DNA from: Trichaptum fuscoviolaceum
Lineage: Eukaryota; Basidiomycota; Agaricomycetes; Hymenochaetales; Trichaptaceae
Length of the DNA: 64,000 nt
Assembly: GCA_910574455.1 (NCBI GenBank)
Contig: CAJSYZ010000003.1
Location: 2,170,001-2,234,000 of the forward strand
Reading direction: 5' to 3'
Position numbers and translations under genes: made by a program
Shown here: one piece after another, positions 19,826-28,767 of the stretch
How positions within the stretch are numbered: position 1 is the first letter of the stretch
Layout of the letters: each line of letters starts with the position of its first letter
The notes under the pieces: generated by a model
The model's database searches: none
The model's input: only the letters and a program-made list of their open reading frames with translations
What the model was told of the DNA's origin: nothing

Positions 19826-21326
19826 GGAGTACCTCCTTAACGTGTTCCTCGTGCTCCGACTCGTTCTCCGAAAATATGCAGATGTCATCGAGGTAGATAA
19901 TGACAATAACATCCAGCATGTCCTTGAAGAGCTCGTTCATCATCCGCTGAAACGTAGCGGGTGCGTTCGTAAGTCCGAAAGTCATAACGGTCGGTTCGAA
20001 GTGGCCCTCCTGAGTCCGAAAAGCGGCCTTCCACTCGTCACCTTCCTTGATGCGGATATTGTTGTATCCGGCCCGCAAGTCGAGCTTCGTGAAAACGCGG
20101 GCCTTCTTCAAGGAATCGATGAGTTCTGTGGTCAGGGGAAGCGGGTACCGATTTTTGACGGTGATTTCATTGAGTTTTCGGTAGTCGACGACCATCCGAA
20201 GCGATCCGTCCTTCTTCTTGATAAAGAAGACCGGAGCAGCGGCGGGGGACTTCGACGGACGGATGTAGCCCTTGCGGAGGTTCTCCTCAATGAACTCCTT
20301 CAAGGCTGCACGTTCCGCCGGTGCCATCGGATAGATCTTGCTGTACGAAGGTGTCGATCCGGGCTCCAGGTCGATTGCATGGTCAAACGGCTTCCTTTCG
20401 GGCAACCGTTCGGCCTCTGACTTCGAAAACACCTTCGCAAACTCGCGGTACTGCGGGGGGACCATCTCCTCGAAGGACTTGTCACCCTCCTTCACTGCCG
20501 ACTTCTCCGCAATCGCCTGCGACCAGGTATACGAGGCCGCAACTTTATGCACAAAGTCCGGATCGTCCGCCACATAGAACTGCTCCGCATCATGGTAGAT
20601 GTCCATGTACTTTTCGGAGTACCGAAATCCGGGGGGAATCTTCGCAAGGTCGTCAGACTCAATGTCCGACTCGTCTGAATCATCACCGACTTCCGCAACG
20701 CAGACTCTCGCATGGGGCTGCGGTCGTGGTCGCATCTGTCGACTGTTCTTGCATCGCGCGGTCCGCAACTTGCGAACGGCGCGGGGTAGCGGTTGTCCGA
20801 CTTCTACGACTCTTGCCGCTTCGACAGGGCGGCATTCGTTCGGACACCGCGTGAAGCTGATGGTCTCGTCGTTCCAATCAATCTCGGGGTTATGGTGGTG
20901 TAGCCAATCTATCCCAATAATCAACGGATAGTCTCCGATGTTTGCCACTGTGGCATCGACTTCTTCTTTGTGTCCACCGATCTCCAGAGTAAGTCGGACT
21001 TGGTCTGTAATCGGACCACTCTGGTTCAGTGAATCGTCGGCGTTGTACACCTTGATCGGTCGGTCGAGAGGACGAGTACGTAGTCCGAACTTCTGCACCA
21101 ACTTCTGGTTGATAATCACCGAAAATGCACCGCAGTCTAGCAGCGCTCTCATGCTCAAAATCTTTCGGCCGTCACTTATTCTCACTGGGACATGGATGAA
21201 TCGACGCAAACTCTTGTGTATTAGCGAAGTACGATTGTACACAGAGGGATCGGACACATCATCATCTAACAGCGAAAATCGGTTCGGGGTCTTGGGCGGA
21301 ACGACCGCGCGCCTAGACCCACTCAA
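19826..21326 (-). CDS. pol: Pol of the outer element, N-terminal part (protease and start of reverse transcriptase)
   Basis: This part is entered by -1 frameshifting from gag. It has an aspartic protease with the motif LLDCGAF (DCG rather than the usual DTG or DSG). Reverse transcriptase follows, with the conserved VDYRKLNEITVKNRYPLP and the catalytic box YLDD, then VKEVLL, where the inner LTR starts. The reading frame resumes at 10116 on the other side of the nested element. Joining across one GGAGT copy restores an uninterrupted frame, so pol was open here before the second insertion. Confidence 0.9.
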
Positions 21327-22588
21327 AAACCCTGACTCTTGAGAGCAGCAGCGACCGCTTTGGCGATCTCGTCAACGGTCGGAGTGCGAGCGGCATTCAC
21401 GGTCGGAGTCTCGTCGCGGACTTCCTCGAGGGTCGCCGTCGGTGTCTTGGGAGCGGCGGCGGGCGGAGCGGTGGACGACGAGGTGGCGGTCTGTGAAGCC
21501 ACCTTCGATCGGACATTTGATTTCTTGCTCCGCTGCGGACAGTCTCGAGCCAGATGTCCATGCTCACCGCACTGGAAGCAAAGTCCGCGGCGCATCATCT
21601 CCTCAGTGCTCAAGCGATCGATGTCCATCGCGTCGGGGTCCCGAGTCGGTCCGCGCGAAGCGGAGTGGTGTGTCTGCGAGCGGGAGCCCCAGTTCGGACT
21701 CCAGTTGTTCTGCTTGAAGCCAGTCCGACGTGCACGCAAGTCCTCATCGTATTCGCAAAGCAGTCGGACCCACTGGTCGAAGCTCTTCGTCTCCCGGATC
21801 TCCTTGCTCGCCAGATCGTAGCGGAACTGACTGCTGAGTCCGGTCTCGAACACCAACATCTTCCCTTCCATCCCCCAGTCCACTTCCGACTCCACCAGCA
21901 ACGCACGAAACTTCGCCGCATACTCCGACACCGTGTCCTTGCCCTGGCGCAGTTTCATAAGCTCCTGTCCGGCGTGGCGTTTGATGTTCGGACGTCCGAA
22001 CGCGGACTGGAGGGACGCCAGGAAGAGTTCCAAATCGGTCATGAGAGCGGGGACTTCGGTGCCCTCGAGGGCGGCGGTCGTGTGCGGACGAGCCCATTGT
22101 TCAGCGGGCCCGCGGAGTAGCGAAGCTGCCCATAGACAGGCCATCGTCGGACTGCCTACAAACTCCTGGGGGCGCATCCGGACATAAAGTCGGACCTTCT
22201 GCGACCACTCCTCAAAGCTGATACTCTCCGCCTCCTTATCTTTCGGCGTACGCCCATAGAACGCGGGCGGGGCACCGACCTTCGGACCCTTGGGAGTGCG
22301 GGTCGCGCCTTCCTGCGCATTTCGGACAAACAGGTTCATGAAGTCGTGGAGGCGCTGATTTTCGGCGGTCACCTCCTGCAGGTGTGACTGGAGAGGTCGG
22401 GTGGCATCATTGATAGCCTGGAGGACGTCTGGGGGGAGGTCTCCGCTCTGCTGGGGCGGCGGTGCGGCCTGTGGGGGAGCAGCACCCGGAGTCGGAGTCG
22501 GAGCAGCGCCTGGCGCGGGCGCTGCTTGCGCGGGGTTGATCGGGTCGGTCATATCTTCGTCGGAGTCTTCTTGTCCGAATCTTCCCAT
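21323..22588 (-). CDS. gag: Gag of the outer element
   Basis: This 421-residue structural protein forms the particle and binds element RNA. After a Pro/Ala-rich leader it has a retrotransposon Gag core (around SFEEWSQKVRLYVRMRP and LRQGKDTVSEYAAKFRALL) and a CCHC zinc knuckle CFQCGEHGHLARDC. A low-complexity tail follows. The frame is intact. It ends TGA at 21323-21325, directly after a -1 slippery heptamer. The ATG is the first after the 64-nt leader downstream of the LTR. Confidence 0.95.
   Translation of the reverse strand: MGRFGQEDSDEDMTDPINPAQAAPAPGAAPTPTPGAAPPQAAPPPQQSGDLPPDVLQAINDATRPLQSHLQEVTAENQRLHDFMNLFVRNAQEGATRTPKGPKVGAPPAFYGRTPKDKEAESISFEEWSQKVRLYVRMRPQEFVGSPTMACLWAASLLRGPAEQWARPHTTAALEGTEVPALMTDLELFLASLQSAFGRPNIKRHAGQELMKLRQGKDTVSEYAAKFRALLVESEVDWGMEGKMLVFETGLSSQFRYDLASKEIRETKSFDQWVRLLCEYDEDLRARRTGFKQNNWSPNWGSRSQTHHSASRGPTRDPDAMDIDRLSTEEMMRRGLCFQCGEHGHLARDCPQRSKKSNVRSKVASQTATSSSTAPPAAAPKTPTATLEEVRDETPTVNAARTPTVDEIAKAVAAALKSQGF
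21326..21332 (-). promoter_or_regulatory. -1 frameshift site GGGTTTT between gag and pol, outer element
   Basis: In the gag frame the codons read CAG GGT TTT TGA, so G GGT TTT is a perfect X XXY YYZ heptamer with the stop codon next. Slipping back one base continues into TTG AGT GGG, which is the pol frame. Confidence 0.7.
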
Positions 22589-22639
22589 TCAGAGGGATCA
22601 AAAATCGGTCGGTGCAATCGCAGGGCGTCGAAAGAACAA

Positions 22640-22650
22640 ACTTTTGGCCT
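22640..22650 (-). other. putative self-priming primer-binding site, outer element
   Basis: On the minus strand AGGCCAAAAGT lies 2 nt after the 5' LTR. It is the exact reverse complement of ACTTTTGGCCT within that LTR (plus-strand coordinates 22824-22834). There is no TGG at the LTR edge as expected for tRNA priming. The layout matches Tf1, where the 5' end of the RNA folds back to prime reverse transcription. Confidence 0.65.
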
Positions 22651-22652
22651 AA

Positions 22653-23228
22653 TGTTACGACCTAGAGTGGTTCCTTCGCTTTCGAGACCCTGAATCGGAC
22701 ACTGACGACGATCGGACGCAATGAGCGGTGGTTCTCACTCTGAGAAGCACTTTACAAGTCAATTAAGCTATTCTACACATCAGAGCTAAAGATAAACACA
22801 TCACCTGAGAAGCACTTTACAAGAGGCCAAAAGTGGAGTGCTTCGCAGGGGGATCCGCGGTTTTGATGAACAAAGGTAAAAACTATACAGTACCAAGCCA
22901 CTGGACCCTGATCCGACTAGGTCCGACCTATACCGCTGACGTAAGTCGGAGTTCGGGGTCCCGCTCTAGTCGGGGTCCCGCATTGGTAGAGCGGAGGTTC
23001 GAGTCGGAGTGGCGGAAGAAAGAAAGAAAAGAGAATTGTTTGCAGGGCGCTTGTCCTAGCGGCCTGCAAACATACAGGCAAGTAATCTACGCAAAAAGGA
23101 AGAGAATCGGAGTCAAGAATAGTCCGGTTTCGGACCGGACATGTCGGGGATCCGACTCGGAGTGTGATCGTAAAAGAAAATAAAAGAAAAATAAAAGAAA
23201 TAAAATAACCTGAGGCGGATTCCTGACA
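22653..23228 (-). repeat. 5' LTR of the outer element
   Basis: This 576-bp LTR matches 7190-7765 except at one base. It contains a 19-bp direct repeat (CTGAGAAGCACTTTACAAG at 22740-22758 and 22805-22823). The second copy directly abuts the putative self-primer sequence at 22824-22834. In element orientation an AT-rich TATA-like motif lies about 50 nt upstream of the primer sequence, near 22885. Confidence 0.95.
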
Positions 23229-23233
23229 GTTTC

Positions 23234-24566
23234 GCTGATGAATAAACCAGTATAAGCCTAGTAATATAATAGCAAGAAGAGAAGTCCGTACTTATAGTTC
23301 CAGAGGCTTCAAAGGTTGCGCTTATTCTCTTCCCTCGCATGCCCTCATAGATGTTCGCCACCGTAGTCCGATGCTTGTGAACTAGATGTAGCGCCTAGGT
23401 TCACGCTACCTTCCGGCGACTTGCTAGAGATTGGCCGGGAGATGCTGGCAGCTGTTTCATGGAAAGATGTTCGCCTCGCGTCATCGCGTTTTTCACTATC
23501 GGAGGTGTATCACATTCAACTAGAGGTATGAAGGTGTCTCGCAAGACGGTATGAGGTGGTGTTCCGAGGCCGGGGCCGGGGCCGTCAGCCTGCAATTGAC
23601 GGACGCGAGATTTACTACGTTGCAATGGCGGTTTCGGCGCAGGAAACTGATATGTGAAGCGAGGGGCATCCAAGGACACATGCGCAAGGCTGGCGCGGGA
23701 TCGGTCGTGTAGTTCATCTGCCCCCTCATCAATAGCGTCCTCTGCCACCTCTTCAATCGTCAGCGGACGGCCCTTGCCCTTCCTTTCCTATAAGGCGGTG
23801 TCGACTCTAGTTGAAGACGAAGGATTGTTACTAATTTTTGATGAAGATCACAACAGTTGGTGATGCAACATGTATCGGCCTATCCTCAGCGGGTGTCGTT
23901 CGAAAGGTAGAAGATGCTCGCTTCAGCGTGCACGTCGGAGCTCCTCTCACTATAACAAGGCCGCCCACCTTCTCCTCTCCAGGTACTAAAGACAAATGTG
24001 AGTGATAAGATCAAGCAAGAAGCACGTTCTCAGACGTACACTATCGTTTTTTTGGTTCATTCGGAAATGTTGAAGTCTAGGCGAGTTCAATACAAGCTTG
24101 AGGGTAGGATAAAACATAACTTGTTCAGGCCAATAAGTGGTCTTATGGAATGGGTGGGGGATGGCGGAGAAGTGCTCATAACAAGACTGGAGAACGTACA
24201 CTGTGTCGTTGAGGGGACGCAGTGGTAAAAAGTTCAAGTTCAAGTTCAAGTGCAAGTGCAGTCCGAGTCACGGTGGCAACTTGAACTTGAACTCTTCAAG
24301 TTCCAATTTTAGATTTAAAGCTCCACTGGAAGCATCATCATGGCAAGCAATCCGAACAGCAGACAGACACCATTGGCGACATCTTCCAAACCACTTTGAT
24401 ACCTCAGACTACGGTGATCATTCGGGAAAAAAAGGCAATTCAATAATAAATTTTAATCATGAATCTCCTGGCAACTTTGAAAGACAAGAGCATGCGCACA
24501 ACAATTTACTCGATAACTCAAGCACATTTGGTCAAACCTGCTACTGGTGGGCCTCAGCCTACTAGA
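23234..24566. other. no supported gene; flank of the retrotransposon
   Basis: This is the pre-insertion neighbour of the histidine kinase relic. A minus-strand open frame at 23401-23748 reads plausibly (acidic start, Pro-rich middle) but matches nothing I know and could be a further relic. At 24230-24310 there is low-complexity DNA of repeated TTCAAG/CTTGAA words. Confidence 0.4.
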
Positions 24567-25608
24567 TCAAGCCTCGAAGTTCTTGATGTACTTATCCGGT
24601 AAGGGTGAGTGGCTTTGGCTCAGGGCCAAAGCTACAGCAAACGTGCTGTGAACGTCAATAGCTGCATCTAGTATTCCAGTACAGCAGATCATGCAAGTGA
24701 GAACTTGAAGATGGTTGATCTTGAACAACAGAATGATAACTTACACTCTTTTTGTGCCGCTGATAGCTCGTCAGCTGCCCAGTCACTCATTGTGACCTCA
24801 CTACTCTTCTTGACGTTCAGCCTCAATACTTCTCCCACTATTTTTTCGAGCTTGACAGTCGGAGTCGGATGCTGGAACCAGAGACGAGGGTTTAAGAGCA
24901 GTTGGGACCAGGTCGGGTTTTTGGGCCAGACTTCCGGGTAGACAACGCGTGCCCAATCTGTCAGATCGACACAGGAGCGCACAGAGGTGCGAAACTTGCG
25001 CTTTATATGCACTGCGTCACCTGCCATTTCTTCTGTTAGGCCACCTCGCAGGAGAAAAGATAAGTTATTCATACCGTTGATTCCTGCGGAAATTTTCATG
25101 ACTGTACCATCCCCAAGGAGTTGCGCCAACGTAGGGGGAAGGTCAGTAAGAGTATGCGTCCTGACTAGATAAATGTGGTGTTGAACTGCGAGTTGGATGA
25201 GGTCCACGCGATGATTGGGCCCTTCTCCGCCACTTGCCCACTCGATGTCGATCGAGACAAATCTACTAGCTGGTACCTGTGGCAATGATGCATATATTGC
25301 AGTCACTGCATTGTCCACATCCAAGCCCGTGCGACACTGTATCGGAACTATATTATGGAGCCTATATTGATGTAATTCGGAGAGAGGTGTTGGTGGTACC
25401 CCGAGAAGATCAAGAAACGTTTGCAGTTTCTTGTGTATCTAGCAACAAGTCAGTGTACAGATCTTGATATGAATGAAACAAGTACCTTCGTTTGAGCCCT
25501 TGCTGTCCACCGTTGAACGAGCTGAAAGCGGAGGACGGTGCGGAGGTGCAGGCGTGCGTAATCAAGGGAGAGGAGGATGAGAAGGATAGTACGAAGATTT
25601 GAGAACAT
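24567..25608 (-). CDS. 3'-5' exonuclease domain protein (DEDDy family)
   Basis: Members remove nucleotides from 3' ends using two metal ions (WRN-exonuclease/RNase D type). Three exons: 25608-25486, 25438-24745 and 24667-24567. Motif Exo I is FVSIDIEW (Asp and Glu). Exo II lies in the KISAGI/NLSFLL region, where the usual Asp is not obvious. Later come CVDLTDWAR and, across the last junction, Exo III AAQKEYAAIDVHSTFAVAL with the Tyr-x3-Asp pair. Splicing is essential: the unspliced frame stops before Exo III. The product is about 305 residues with a short hydrophobic N-terminus (LRTILLILLSL) that might be a signal or targeting segment. Substrate unknown. Confidence 0.8.
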
Positions 25609-26559
25609 GATTCACGGTGGAATGGCTTGATGATGATCTTGGGGACAATACCCGCTCCCACTTCACACTTATACAAAGTAGTTGAAGTCAGTTTTCTGAT
25701 TTCCCATTCTTCTAGAAAGAGAGAGGGAGCTATTAGTGCTTTGTACTATGACTCGGATAAACCGCAAGTTGAACTGATAGTAGGAGATGACAAATGATTT
25801 CTTCCGGATGACTTGATTATAAGGCTTCTTTTCATTTTAAGCACAAACGAACAAGAAAATGAGTCATGTTAACTCCGAAGAAGTCGGGAGGATACAACCC
25901 ACTGCACAAGAAGCTGCTCCATCAGCTCTAGAAGGATTTCGAAGAAAGCCATGAGTAACTCACCATACAACAGTCATCCCTGTACACAACCCGAAACTTG
26001 AACTAGAACCGTGCCAAAATGGGAAATGGGCCAACTTGAATGCATCCCAACCCGCTTCGGAAGGAGTAATTTGCATGAAGGCGCGTTTCTCGTCCTCGGA
26101 GCTGAGGGAATTGCGCTGTCGGCCGATGATGGACTCATACTGCACATTGAAACCGAGTGTTCTCCGTTTAGGCGGCAATGGTGGCGGGGCAGAGGTGTTT
26201 GGCAAGGAATGGGAACACGACAAGTTGACAACAACTTGGATGATGTCGAAAATGCAGTTATTTTTTTCCCTTTGCGGCATTTGCAAATTGAGTTGTGAGT
26301 CGCTTTGTCGACCTTTGTGCATGCAAGCGGAATATTGGGATGCATCAAACTGCCCGGTGATACATAGCCCCGTATATACGAATCCGACCGCGCAACTTCG
26401 CAACCTTCCCTCTCCAGCATCCTTCCCATGTTTTTGGGCTCTTTACGCCGCTCAGGCCAGGCGAACTTAGGATTAGATGTCGATTGAGCAGGGATCCCTG
26501 AAGTGAGAGTAGACGGTAGGGATAGAGACTCGTCCCGACTGACTGCTCAGCGCGAGTCC
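25609..26559. other. no supported gene
   Basis: A minus-strand frame at about 25960-26200 (around TLGFNVQYESIIGRQR and ITPSEAGWDAFKLAHF) reads like an exon and ends at a possible splice donor near 25965. I could not link it to a start or to a family. The rest shows nothing I can name. Confidence 0.35.
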
Positions 26560-27240
26560 TGTGGCCGCTTATTGTTGAGCTTGAGATGGTCGAGGAAAAG
26601 AGGAACGATGGAACGAGAAGAAGCTGACGCGGCCATCGTTCCTTCCGGTGACAAGAAAGTCGGAGTCATACTGGAAAGTTGTCACTGATGAGTCGGGGAT
26701 ACAGGAATGTGAAGAAAATCATACCCATTTGCAGATTCCATACGCGAACGGATGTGTCCAATCCCCCTACCCCCACCCCAAGAAAAGAAGACAATATAAT
26801 TTTCGGCGTAAATCTTATGCAGATGTTCTCGGAGAACGTATAGACATTCCCCGTGCCGATGCTCCAAAGCTGAAGAAGCCCGTGAGTATTATGATTCAAA
26901 AATTAAAAGAACAACTTACTCGAGAAGTACAGTAGTAGCTTTCGCTCACTGATTACTGCACGCATACATCCTCTCCTCGTGCCTGTGAGGGCCGGTTCAG
27001 TAACTTGCCTCTTTGCACATCCGAAACGTCGGTGATGCGTCTCGCAATTCAAAACCTGAGAGGAGCGGACCTCGGATGCAAGTGCAGCAACCAGTTTTAA
27101 TGTCCTGCTCTCTGAGCTGGTCATCAGCCACCACTGACGATGAGCTCTCTGGCATAGCCCTGTCCCTCGGAGAAGGTTCACTCATGATATATGGTTACAG
27201 ATGTAACCACTCTACCATCACAAATCGCTGAAGAAGTTTG
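26560..27240 (-). pseudogene. broken WD40-repeat gene (Cdc4/F-box type blades)
   Basis: WD40 blade fragments follow each other along the minus strand but in different frames. They include DDQLREQDIKTGCCTCIRG near 27110, LLQLWSIGTG with ECLYVLREHLHKIYAENYIV near 26850-26800, GGLDTSVRVWNLQ near 26760, and QYDSDFLVTGRNDGRVSFF near 26650. Blades of this pattern occur in F-box/WD40 adaptors of SCF ubiquitin ligases. Stops and frame changes within blades that I cannot remove with plausible introns suggest a relic. A heavily spliced functional gene is not excluded. Confidence 0.45.
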
Positions 27241-27499
27241 TGTTGTCAACTGTGGAGGTGGACGCGTGCGCATGTGTGCTCGCCATTGCTTTAGTCGGTG
27301 GGGGGATACGCGTCGGCATAAATCTGCGAGAGAATCCTGGGTCAAGAATTGGGGCGCCTGCTGTGGGCGCAGTAAATTGCGTAGACGGCAGTGGTTTCGT
27401 TCCTCTGCAAAAGCGGTCGAACTCCTACCCCCTTGGTTTCCATACGAGCCTAGAGCGGCGCACGAGTAGAAACGCGTCGACCCACAGGGAGCTAACAAA

Positions 27500-28767
27500 G
27501 TAAGGCGCAGACGTTTTACGCGAGCTGCGCGAGGCGTTGAAACCGATAGAACAATTTGAGCGTGCCGAGACAGGCAAAGCGCGAGTCGGCAGATGCGCGG
27601 CGGAAGAAAGAGGTCTATCAGAGTTGTACAAGGTCCCGCATGGTGTTGGGAGAGAATCGGGACGTGCAGGAGGAATTCGATGTTGAAAATTGGTAGAAAA
27701 GTGAAGAAGAGAATCTGCGGTGACTTGGGCGTTGGGATACAGTGGTAGTTGAGGAGGAGGCCATGACTACGTCAGTTCGCTACTGAAAAGTCACTTGAGG
27801 CCATCAACGATATTATAGAGCTTACTCATCTTGGATGATTGGTTAAAGTGTGTCTGTAAGGTGGTTCCTGCCCTAGGCTGCCAGTGCCAGTGTGTAAGAT
27901 GATCCCGTGTCAACTCAACTGTACATCCTACGGCAGCGGCTGTTCCTTTTTCCGATAATTGCGTAGGATGCGATCAATAGTGGAGGGTGCGGGCCAAGAT
28001 GTAATCCTGGAGAGCAGAACGTAGTGTTAAACAGAAAATACACCAGGACGTAAGACAACCTGAGGAAGTTCTCTGTTAACGAGCCTGGTTGTATGGCATG
28101 GTGACTACGGCCAGTGTTGAGCATCTTCAATGTCCACCAAGTACTATGCCTGTGGTAGCAACAACTTGAAGTTGAAGTCGACAACTGAGTGCCAGCCTGC
28201 CAGCCTTAGTAGTGAGTGCCACAACTTCAAGTTGAACTTGAAGTCACCGTGCCAGTGACCGGCGTGCCACTGGCACTGGCAGCCTGAGTGGCAGTGAGCC
28301 TGAGTGACTCCGACTCAGACATCACTGGCAGAAGAATTTGCCGTCCATGTCCTCTTCATCTTGCTCCCCGGAACATTGAAGGGATGAAGTAGTGATGTTG
28401 AAGGCAACTTGAGCCAGAGGAACTTTAACACGGTGTATGTCCCCGAAATGTTAAAGTAGAAGCACAACACAAACAAGCCTTCGGGTACTACTAGTACGAG
28501 TACTAGTAGGCTAGTAGATACTCCTGGCAGCCTGGGGATGCGCTGCATCGTATGAGATGTGGTGATCAGTATTTACAAAATATCTTCAAGTTGAAGGTCA
28601 TATCATCACACAATCAAGCAAGACATAGGCGTTTTATTCAAGAAAAAGACGACACATCATTGTTTACTATTATCGGAAAGACAAAGTCGAAACATCATTG
28701 TTTATCAGGAAGACAGATAGACTCGACGAAGTTTATACCGTGACCATATACTACGGGTAGTAGTATA
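27500..28767. repeat. non-coding; start of the palindromic short-word island
   Basis: No gene is supported. From about 28150 to 28520 the DNA is built of recurring self-complementary words: AACTTGAAGTT / CTTGAACTTGAAG, GCCACTGGCACTGGC, CCTGAGTGGC and ACTAGTACGAGTACTAGT. The same words return between the next genes up to 42.3 kb. Confidence 0.6.

Larger units (their letters stand above)
7190..23228 (-). mobile_element. outer Ty3/gypsy chromovirus, interrupted by a nested element
   Basis: This LTR retrotransposon is transcribed on the minus strand. Its LTRs lie at 7190-7765 and 22653-23228, start TG and end CA. It is flanked by a perfect 5-bp duplication GTTTC (7185-7189 and 23229-23233). Without the nested element and one duplication copy it is about 6.3 kb. 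Order along the minus strand is 5' LTR, primer site, gag, pol (protease, reverse transcriptase, RNase H, integrase, chromodomain), polypurine tract, 3' LTR. The two LTRs differ at one position that I can see (7537 T against 23000 C), so insertion was recent. The site lies in the region of the histidine kinase relic. The inner element at 10117-19825 splits pol within reverse transcriptase. Confidence 0.95.

Noticed and set aside
22985..23010. tRNA-like A-box/B-box words (TGGTAGAGCGG next to GGTTCGAGTC) in the outer LTR
   Set aside because: The two boxes are adjacent with no room for a cloverleaf, and the other LTR has a changed B-box. Not a tRNA gene.
24203..24565. 120-codon plus-strand frame with repeated FKFK
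   Set aside because: It is produced by TTCAAG low-complexity DNA; no start context, motif or splice partner.
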